Of a DNA stretch of 5,269 nt, positions 1-5,269 are shown piece after piece. The position numbers and the translations under genes were made by a program. The DNA is from Paludibacteraceae bacterium (GTDB taxonomy: Bacteria; Bacteroidota; Bacteroidia; Bacteroidales; Paludibacteraceae): positions 1 through 5,269 of the forward strand of contig JAFYMM010000267.1 of the NCBI GenBank assembly GCA_017550055.1, read 5' to 3'. Under the pieces are notes generated by a model that was given only the letters and a program-made list of their open reading frames with translations, was not told the origin of the DNA and searched no databases. Position 1 is the stretch's first letter; every line of letters begins with the position of its first letter.

Positions 1-938
1 AAATGGTTAACCAAGGTCTTGAATTCCAATTCAATGTTCATGCTGTTAACACTAACGCTGTTAAATTCGATGTTCGTTTCAATGGCGCTTGGTATAAAAA
101 TACTATCACTAAAATGCCTACAGACGTTACAGGTGAGCCAAAACAAATGGATGGTGCTATGTCTTTAGGTCACTCTATCTATGAATATTATACAATTGAG
201 TGGGCTGGTGTAAACCCTGAAACTGGTAAAGCTGAATATTACTATTTCTATGACCCTAACAACTTGAAAGGTGAAACATTCAACCTTGCTCAAGATGCAA
301 TCCCTTCTGTTCACCAATATATTTTGGATAACTATGGCGATGACCCTAATTTGAATAAATATCTCAAAAACCCTGAGTTGATTCTTACAAAAGAAAGAAC
401 AGAAAACTACAACTATGCATCTTCTTACTATGTAGGTAAATCTGCTCTTCCTTATCTCCAAGGTGGTGTTGGCTTCGACTTGTCATTCTATGGTGTTGAT
501 TTCTCTGCAGCATTCCAATATAGCTTCGGTGGTTGGGGTTATGATGGTGCATACCAATTGTTGATGCATAGCGACCGTGGTGGTTCTACTAACTGGCACG
601 TTGATATCTTAGACCGTTGGCAAGAACCAGGTCAAGTAACAGACGTTCCTCGTTTGTCAAACAAAGCTGACTTGTATGCAAACTCTTCTTCTACTCGTTT
701 CATCGTTTCTTCAAGCTATTTGTCTCTCTCTAACGTTCGCGTAGGTTATTCTTTCCCTAAAAAAATGGTAGAGAAAATCAAACTTAATAACTTGAACCTT
801 TGGGTTTCTGCTGATAACTTGTTCTGTCTCTCTGCTCGTAAAGGTTATATTCCTATCGCTTCTATGACAGGTTCTTCAAGCACTTATCAATATACTCCAC
901 TTTCAACTATCTTGGGTGGTATTAAAATTTCGTTCTAA
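1..938 (+). CDS. SusC/RagA-family TonB-dependent outer-membrane transporter, C-terminal part (5' truncated by window)
   Basis: This is the last ~311 residues of a SusC-like protein, a TonB-dependent beta-barrel that imports oligosaccharides or peptides across the outer membrane together with a SusD-like lid. The reading frame is already open at the window edge. The first ATG (position 3) is not taken as the start, because family members are about 1000 residues and the fragment begins inside the barrel. Family signatures, numbered from that ATG, are a GG-x-G-x-D-L-S-F-Y-G strand (154-164), the D-R-W-Q-E-P-G stretch (204-210) followed by TDVPRL, S-T-R-F (230-233) leading into SYLSLSNVRVGYSFP, A-D-N-L-F (270-274) and R-K-G (279-281). 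The protein ends PLSTILGGIKISF; the terminal Phe is typical of barrels assembled by the BAM machinery. The SusD-like gene starts 23 bp downstream, so the two are probably co-transcribed and form one complex. Family is certain; substrate is unknown. The plug and TonB box are outside the window. Confidence 0.95.
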   Translation, partial: MVNQGLEFQFNVHAVNTNAVKFDVRFNGAWYKNTITKMPTDVTGEPKQMDGAMSLGHSIYEYYTIEWAGVNPETGKAEYYYFYDPNNLKGETFNLAQDAIPSVHQYILDNYGDDPNLNKYLKNPELILTKERTENYNYASSYYVGKSALPYLQGGVGFDLSFYGVDFSAAFQYSFGGWGYDGAYQLLMHSDRGGSTNWHVDILDRWQEPGQVTDVPRLSNKADLYANSSSTRFIVSSSYLSLSNVRVGYSFPKKMVEKIKLNNLNLWVSADNLFCLSARKGYIPIASMTGSSSTYQYTPLSTILGGIKISF

Positions 939-961
939 TCAATTTGCTTAAATAGAAAATT

Positions 962-2482
962 ATGAAATCAATAAAAATTTTATCTTTAGTTTTGGCTCTT
1001 GTTGTCGGTCTTTCAGGTTGTTCTTTGGACACTGAAATGACAGGCGCGGCTTTGACACAAGACCAATATGATAAGCTTCCTGGTACTGCTGATGGTTCTG
1101 TCTTAGGGCTCTATTCTATGCTTTACAGAAGCTCATCTAATCACGGTTATTTTGGACAAAAATCAATCGATATTGCTACAGACATCTTGTCGGGTGATAT
1201 GGCTATGACTGCTAATGCTTATGGTTGGTTTACTGATTGTGAACAACAACAATGTGCATCTATGACTGCTGGTCGTAATAGCTATATTTGGAGCTATTAT
1301 TATACTATTATTTTGAATGCTAATGCTGCTATTCGTAGTTTCGTTGCATTGGAAAATCCAAATGATAACCAAAAAGCTGCTTTGGCTCAATGTTTGACTA
1401 TGCGTGCTTATTGCTATTTCAACTTGGCTCATTTGTATAGCCCAGGTCTTACAGATACTGAATCTAAAGACTATTTCTTGGGTAATACAGGTTTGGATTA
1501 TCTTTGCGTTCCTGTTTACAACGAAAACTCAGCAACTAACGAAAAAACAGGTTTGGTTGTAGAACAACAAGTGGTTTCTACAAGCACTGTTTATGAGCAA
1601 GTAATTTCTGACCTTAACTGGGCTGTTGCTTTGTTCGACGAAACTGGTTTTGCACGTTCTTCAAAATTGTATGTTGACAAAGATATCGCTAACGCATATT
1701 TGGCTTATACTTATCTTCAAAGTCAAAATTATGACTCTGCTTATGTTGTTGCTCAACGCGTTATCGATTCTGGTAATTATGAAATGATTCCTTTCGAAAA
1801 ATTGACAACTACAGGTTTCTCTGATCAAAACGACCCTTCTTGGATGTGGGCTCTTGATGTAACTATCGAAAATACTACAGCTCTTGCTTCTTTCTGGGGA
1901 CACATGGATATTCATACTTATTCTTATGCTTTTGCTGGTGCTACTAAAGCTATGGATGATGTGTTGTTTGCTTCTATTCCTGAAACTGATGGTCGTTTCA
2001 ATTGGTTTGACCCTAATCAAAAATGTCTTGCTGATTACAAATTCTACGATAAAGCTCGTGGTGTGAAATCTGACGAAATTGACCGTCGTTGGTTGAATGA
2101 CCTCGTGTTTATGCGTATCGAAGAGATGTATCTCGTTGCTGCTGAAGCAGCTGTTCGTGCAGGTAAATCGGCTGAAGCAAAAGAAGTTTTGAAAACTTTC
2201 TTGGCTGAACGTGACGAAACTGTTATGGCTACAGTTGATGGTATGTCAAACGACGAATTGCTTACAAATATTTATTACAACTGGCGTGTTGAAATGTACG
2301 GTGAAGGTCGTGCTTTGATGACATTCAAACGTTTCGGTGGTAATAAATTGCGTGGTAATAACCACTACTATAAAGCAGGTGAGCAAATGAATGCGGTTGA
2401 CCCTTCAAACCCTGTTTTGTTGTTCATCATCCCTTACGGTGAATATACAAACAACTTAGCAAATAACGAATTGAAAAAATAA
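962..2482 (+). CDS. SusD/RagB-family outer-membrane lipoprotein (substrate-binding lid of the SusC-like channel)
   Basis: This complete 506-residue protein is normal in length for SusD/RagB proteins, alpha-helical TPR-containing lipoproteins that cap the SusC channel on the cell surface and bind the incoming substrate. A lipoprotein signal peptide is clear: MKS-IK, a hydrophobic stretch (6-17) and lipobox L-S-G-C with lipidated Cys20. The following S-L-D-T-E has the acidic residues often seen in surface-exported lipoproteins of this phylum. Family motifs run in order: a TPR-like helix M-R-A-Y-C-Y-F-N-L-A-H-L-Y (147-159); F-M-R-I-E-E-M-Y-L-V-A-A-E-A (383-396), which is the conserved 'R-x-x-E-M-Y-L-x-x-A-E-A' segment; W-R-V-E-M-Y-G-E-G-R-A-L (441-452), followed by F-K-R-F-G; and a C-terminal I-I-P-Y-G-E-Y-T-N-N-L-A-N-N (489-502), corresponding to the usual 'IP-x-x-E-x-x-x-N-P' ending. 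The start is set by the signal peptide; no Shine-Dalgarno is visible, as is usual in Bacteroidota. The ligand cannot be read from the sequence. Confidence 0.95.
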   Translation: MKSIKILSLVLALVVGLSGCSLDTEMTGAALTQDQYDKLPGTADGSVLGLYSMLYRSSSNHGYFGQKSIDIATDILSGDMAMTANAYGWFTDCEQQQCASMTAGRNSYIWSYYYTIILNANAAIRSFVALENPNDNQKAALAQCLTMRAYCYFNLAHLYSPGLTDTESKDYFLGNTGLDYLCVPVYNENSATNEKTGLVVEQQVVSTSTVYEQVISDLNWAVALFDETGFARSSKLYVDKDIANAYLAYTYLQSQNYDSAYVVAQRVIDSGNYEMIPFEKLTTTGFSDQNDPSWMWALDVTIENTTALASFWGHMDIHTYSYAFAGATKAMDDVLFASIPETDGRFNWFDPNQKCLADYKFYDKARGVKSDEIDRRWLNDLVFMRIEEMYLVAAEAAVRAGKSAEAKEVLKTFLAERDETVMATVDGMSNDELLTNIYYNWRVEMYGEGRALMTFKRFGGNKLRGNNHYYKAGEQMNAVDPSNPVLLFIIPYGEYTNNLANNELKK

Positions 2483-2511
2483 TTAATTGTTAAATATTAA
2501 ATTTTAAAACT

Positions 2512-3693
2512 ATGAAAAAAGTATTATTATTTGTCCTTGCTGCCTTAGTTATGGTAGCTTGTAACCCAAAACCAGAAGGAGAAATTACTAGTGCTACTTT
2601 GTCAAGAACAACTCTCGATTTGGTTGAAGGTGCTACTTTCCGTTTGGTAGTTAAACCAACTCCAGATGATGCTGACTTTACTGCTACTTGGTCATCTTCT
2701 GACGAAATGGTAGCTTCTGTTTCTAGCAATGGTACAGTTTCTGCTAACTCTATTGGTACAGCTACTATTTCTGCTGCTATCGAAGGTACTGACATTGTTG
2801 CAACTTGTCAAGTTACTGTAAAATCAATTTTGGATGCTACTGTTTTTGACCAAGTGTTTATGTGGAAAGTCAATAACGATGCTCCATACGATGTAACATT
2901 GAAATTCTCTGATGGTAGAGATACAGTTTGTAGAGCTATCACAGCATTGTTCGCTATGTTCCCTTCTACTATGTATGTAGACGGTGAAGGTGCTATGGCT
3001 GGTGACGGTGGTTATGTTCTCTTCTTCCAAACAGCATTTACAATTGATGAAGCTACTAAAGCTTGGTATTGCTTGTCAGACTATACACTTGTAGATGATG
3101 TAATGAATGCAGAAGGCAAATTTAGACCTTGGAGATTCCAAGCTGCTGAATTTAACGCTGAAAACTATGCTGCATATTGGACTCAATACATTCTTTATGT
3201 GAATGATAGAGCAGATCAACCAAACTCAGCTGAATTCCCATATTATAGAGAAAATGATGCATTCTTCTACAGAGCATGGGCTGACGAAGAAGGTATTAGC
3301 CTCCTCGATGGTGGTTACCTCGTATTGAACGAAGGTTCAGAAGGATTTATTTCTACTAACTTGCATGCTTCTGATGATCGTTGCATGGCTCCTGAAGCTT
3401 ATAGTTTTGATGCTAAAATTTTCAGCAATGCAAACAACTTAGGTCTTGCTATTGAAGAACAAGTAAATGAAGATGGCGAAACTGTTTATGCATTTGTTGA
3501 TAAAGATGGTGATAATATTTTCGATATGGCGGAAATTCTTGACCATAACTTTAGCAATGGTTCACTTGCTGAAGCTCCAGCTGTTGATAATTTCAAAAAT
3601 GCAAGAGCAATTCCTGAAAAAGCAGGTATGAAACAAGTTGCAATTAACAGAGCATTGCATACATCTATGCTTATGAATATTCGTGTTAAATAA
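2512..3693 (+). CDS. Surface-type lipoprotein with N-terminal BIG2-like Ig domain and unrecognised C-terminal region
   Basis: This complete 393-residue protein has a short lipoprotein signal peptide (MKK, hydrophobic core, V-M-V-A-C with lipidated Cys17) that fixes the start. Residues ~24-104 form a bacterial Ig-like (BIG2-type) domain, shown by L-S-x-T-T-L-D-L-V-E-G, W-S-S-S-D (60-64), V-A-S-V-S-S-N-G-T-V-S-A (67-78), G-T-A-T-I-S-A (82-88) and a closing C-Q-V-T-V. Such domains usually act as spacers that hold a functional domain off the membrane. The remaining ~290 residues match no family I recognise. They are acidic, contain scattered tryptophans (118, 185, 207, 223, 256) and include an EF-hand-like loop at 330-341 (D-K-D-G-D-N-I-F-D-M-A-E) that may bind calcium. 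I see no enzyme motif. The gene lies 29 bp after the SusD-like gene, the position where accessory surface ligand-binding lipoproteins (SusE/F or SGBP-type) are common, so ligand binding is a reasonable but unproven guess. Arginine is mainly AGA (10 of 13 codons), unlike the two upstream genes. A terminator follows immediately. Confidence 0.85.
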   Translation: MKKVLLFVLAALVMVACNPKPEGEITSATLSRTTLDLVEGATFRLVVKPTPDDADFTATWSSSDEMVASVSSNGTVSANSIGTATISAAIEGTDIVATCQVTVKSILDATVFDQVFMWKVNNDAPYDVTLKFSDGRDTVCRAITALFAMFPSTMYVDGEGAMAGDGGYVLFFQTAFTIDEATKAWYCLSDYTLVDDVMNAEGKFRPWRFQAAEFNAENYAAYWTQYILYVNDRADQPNSAEFPYYRENDAFFYRAWADEEGISLLDGGYLVLNEGSEGFISTNLHASDDRCMAPEAYSFDAKIFSNANNLGLAIEEQVNEDGETVYAFVDKDGDNIFDMAEILDHNFSNGSLAEAPAVDNFKNARAIPEKAGMKQVAINRALHTSMLMNIRVK

Positions 3694-3714
3694 TATTTAT
3701 ATTCATAAAATTTT

Positions 3715-3748
3715 AAAAGAGGATACAAAAATGTATCCTCTTTTTTTG
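3715..3748 (+). terminator. Intrinsic (rho-independent) terminator of the susC-susD-lipoprotein unit
   Basis: A perfect inverted repeat pairs 3715-3727 with 3732-3744 (13 bp; core AGAGGATACA with TGTATCCTCT) around an AAAA loop (3728-3731). It is followed by the rest of a seven-T run (3741-3747). It begins 21 bp after the stop codon of the BIG2 lipoprotein gene, so it should end that transcript. The A-run on the left arm means it could also terminate transcription from the opposite direction, but no minus-strand gene is visible here. Confidence 0.9.
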
Positions 3749-3776
3749 TTGGTATGAAAAAAAATATGTAACTTTG
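3745..3776 (+). promoter_or_regulatory. Bacteroides-type promoter for the M6 protease gene
   Basis: TAACTTTG at 3769-3776 matches the Bacteroides -7 consensus TAnnTTTG exactly. TTTG at 3745-3748 lies 20 bp upstream, matching the -33 element and its usual spacing for the primary sigma factor of this phylum. Transcription should begin a few bases downstream (about 3780-3785), giving a leader of roughly 20-25 nt before the ATG at 3806. The -33 element sits in the T-run of the preceding terminator. I see no operator repeat nearby, so the promoter may be constitutive or controlled in a way not visible here. Confidence 0.75.
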
Positions 3777-3805
3777 TGCTTTGTAACAAATCTAATTTAA
3801 TATCT

Positions 3806-5269
3806 ATGAAACGTATCTTTTTTGTTTTATTTTATTCCGTTTTTTCTTTGCTTTCTCTTTATGCAGTGAAGGCATATCCAGGATTAATTACTAAAGTTCA
3901 GGCCGATGGGTCAACTATTAGTTTCTATGTTCATGGAGATGAGAATTTTAATTATGCTACATCTGAGGATGGTTATTTGTTGTTGGAAGTAGATGGTATA
4001 TTTGAATATGCGACGTTTGATGTTTCAGCGTCTATTAAATCTCTTGGTGTTAAAGCTAATAATGTAATGGAGCGTACTGCTTCTGAAAATGCTTTTTTGC
4101 ATACTCAGTTTAAGGCTTCAGATTTAATGGAAGACTTAAAGGTTAAGGAGTATAATGCAGAAAAAATAAAAAGAGCTGCACCTCAAAAACGTTTAGGAGC
4201 AAGTTTTCCTTTGAAAGGTGATCCTAAAAGTTTGGTTATCCTTGTCAATTTTGCTGACCTTAAATTTACCTCTTCTACAGCAAAAGAGGATTATTCTCGT
4301 TTGTTGAATGAGACTGGTTATTCTGAAAATGGAGCTACGGGTTCGGCTCGCGACTATTTTAGAGCGTCTTCAAATGGTGTTTTTGAACCTAACTTTGTTG
4401 TTGTAGGTCCGTATAATTTGCCTCGTGATAGTAAGTTTTATGGAGAGGAAAAAGATGGAAATCATGACTATGCTCCAGGTCAAATGATTATTGATGCTTG
4501 TAATGCTGCTGATGTTGATATTGATTTTACTGAGTTTGATACAGATAAAGATGGTATCCTCGATAATGTCTTTGTTTATTATGCAGGTCATAACCAAGCT
4601 GAGGGTGGTGGTGCAAATACTATTTGGCCTCATCGTTCTGCCATAATGTCTTCTATTTCATGTGATGGTGTGAAATTGTATGACTATGCTTGTACTTCTG
4701 AATTTAGAGGTTCAAGTGGTACAAGTATGTGTGGTATTGGTACTTTCTGCCATGAGTTTGGTCACGTGCTCGGTTTGCCTGACTTGTATGTAACAGATTA
4801 TGGATCAAGTCATGCTACTCCTAAATCTTGGGATATTATGGATAATGGTTCATATAACAATAAAGGGCGTACCCCTCCTACATATTCATCATACGAACGT
4901 TTCTTTTTAGGTTGGTTAGAACCAATACAAATAACAGGAGGTAGTTATACTTTGAATCCTTTGGTAGAGTCAAATGAAGCTTATTTGTTTGCAGCAACAG
5001 ATCATAACCTTCTTGGTAAAAATCCTAACCCAGCTGAGTTCTTTATGATTGAGAATCGTCAAAAAGTGGGTATTGATGAATTGGGTGTTCCAGCTGCAGG
5101 TATGCTTGTAACTCATGTTTATTACAATGAGGGTGCTTGGAATGCAAATAGACCAAATAATGACCCAGACAAGCAAGGTGTTCAAATTTATTGCGCCTCA
5201 GGTACAACCTCAAATCCGTCGGCTAATACATATCCGGGTTCTAGAAATGTAACATCTTGTTTCTTTACT
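3806..5269 (+). CDS. Secreted M6-family (immune inhibitor A-like) zinc metalloprotease, 3' truncated by window
   Basis: The frame stays open for 488 codons to the window edge, so the C-terminus is missing. The start gives a clear Sec signal peptide: MKR, a hydrophobic core (4-19) and probable cleavage after V-K-A (21-23), before Y-P-G. Residues ~24-130 look like the pro-region of M6-type proteins (Q-A-D-G-S-T...G-D-E...S-E-D-G-Y). The catalytic part begins near K-S-L-V-I-L-V-N-F (141-149). It continues through a calcium-loop-like D-T-D-K-D-G-I-L-D (245-253) followed by NVFVYYAG, and zinc motif H-E-F-G-H-V-L-G-L-P-D-L-Y (316-328) with catalytic Glu317. Then come S-W-D-I-M-D (341-346), whose Met345 is the likely Met-turn, E-R-F-F-L-G-W-L (364-371) and E-N-R-Q (416-419). 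The usual Asp/Glu right after the motif is Val329. The product should be an exported protease, periplasmic or secreted; whether it carries a type IX secretion C-terminal domain cannot be seen. No Shine-Dalgarno is present. It has its own promoter, and any link to the SusCD pair rests on proximity. Confidence 0.93.
   Translation, partial: MKRIFFVLFYSVFSLLSLYAVKAYPGLITKVQADGSTISFYVHGDENFNYATSEDGYLLLEVDGIFEYATFDVSASIKSLGVKANNVMERTASENAFLHTQFKASDLMEDLKVKEYNAEKIKRAAPQKRLGASFPLKGDPKSLVILVNFADLKFTSSTAKEDYSRLLNETGYSENGATGSARDYFRASSNGVFEPNFVVVGPYNLPRDSKFYGEEKDGNHDYAPGQMIIDACNAADVDIDFTEFDTDKDGILDNVFVYYAGHNQAEGGGANTIWPHRSAIMSSISCDGVKLYDYACTSEFRGSSGTSMCGIGTFCHEFGHVLGLPDLYVTDYGSSHATPKSWDIMDNGSYNNKGRTPPTYSSYERFFLGWLEPIQITGGSYTLNPLVESNEAYLFAATDHNLLGKNPNPAEFFMIENRQKVGIDELGVPAAGMLVTHVYYNEGAWNANRPNNDPDKQGVQIYCASGTTSNPSANTYPGSRNVTSCFFT

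Noticed and set aside
3..5. ATG at position 3 as the start of a short 311-residue protein
   Set aside because: The sequence starts mid-barrel in a SusC-like protein, there is no signal peptide, and the family is about 1000 residues; the true start is upstream of the window.
165..461. Minus-strand open frame opposite the SusC-like gene
   Set aside because: It overlaps a clear coding region entirely, and its product is low-complexity, rich in I/V/F and lacks a domain or signal; it is a shadow frame.
1163..2066. Open frames on both strands inside the SusD-like gene (minus 1163-1432 and 1661-2020, plus 1884-2066)
   Set aside because: All lie within a full-length SusD/RagB gene with family motifs across its length; the compositions (Ser/Ile- or Leu-rich) are those of out-of-frame translation.
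2483..2511. Possible separate promoter for the BIG2 lipoprotein gene
   Set aside because: The 29-bp gap is AT-rich but contains no TAnnTTTG box, and there is no terminator after the SusD-like gene, so co-transcription is simpler.
2490..3030. Minus-strand open frames opposite the BIG2 lipoprotein gene (2490-2795 and 2824-3030)
   Set aside because: The plus strand here encodes the lipoprotein signal peptide, the Ig-like domain and the start of the C-terminal region; the antisense products have no recognisable features.
3486..3728. Minus-strand open frame running from the terminator into the end of the lipoprotein gene
   Set aside because: It starts inside the terminator hairpin region and is otherwise antisense to the BIG2 lipoprotein; no promoter or family match is seen.
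3718..3741. Inverted repeat as an operator or recombination site
   Set aside because: The hairpin with short loop and T-run just after a stop codon is fully explained as an intrinsic terminator; no second copy is seen in the window.
4370..5185. Minus-strand open frames opposite the protease gene (4370-4633 and 4970-5185)
   Set aside because: They are antisense to the conserved M6 catalytic region; the I/T/S-rich products look like shadow translation.

Overview
The window looks like part of a Bacteroidota (probably Bacteroidales) genome. It carries the end of a SusC/RagA-type TonB-dependent transporter followed directly by its SusD/RagB-type lipoprotein, a pair essentially confined to this phylum. 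The DNA is AT-rich, translation starts lack Shine-Dalgarno sequences and sit in A/T-rich leaders, and one promoter fits the Bacteroides-type pattern (TTTG, about 20 bp, TAnnTTTG). Genus and species cannot be named from this sequence.

Layout, all genes on the + strand. Positions 1-938 hold the C-terminal ~311 residues of the SusC-like outer-membrane channel; its N-terminal part lies upstream of the window. Positions 962-2482 hold a complete 506-residue SusD-like lipoprotein. Positions 2512-3693 hold a 393-residue lipoprotein with one bacterial Ig-like (BIG2-type) domain and a long C-terminal region I do not recognise. The gaps are 23 and 29 bp with no visible terminator or promoter, so these three genes are probably one transcription unit. 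It ends at a strong intrinsic terminator (3715-3748). A promoter whose -33 element lies in the terminator's T-run then drives a gene (3806 to the window edge) for a secreted M6-type zinc metalloprotease, cut off at its C-terminus.

How the genes may work together: SusC and SusD form the usual lidded channel that captures an oligomer at the surface and imports it with TonB energy. The third lipoprotein sits where surface ligand-binding proteins usually lie in such loci. A secreted protease next door, with no glycoside hydrolase in view, raises the possibility that the substrate is protein or peptide (as in RagAB) rather than glycan. That is inference; the protease has its own promoter and may be unrelated.

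The points most worth a second look are the unrecognised C-terminal region of the BIG2 lipoprotein with its EF-hand-like loop, the marked switch in arginine codons in that gene, the valine at the expected third metal-ligand position of the protease, and the terminator/promoter overlap. I found no RNA genes, mobile elements, CRISPR arrays or long repeats. No novel multi-gene system is firmly demonstrated here.
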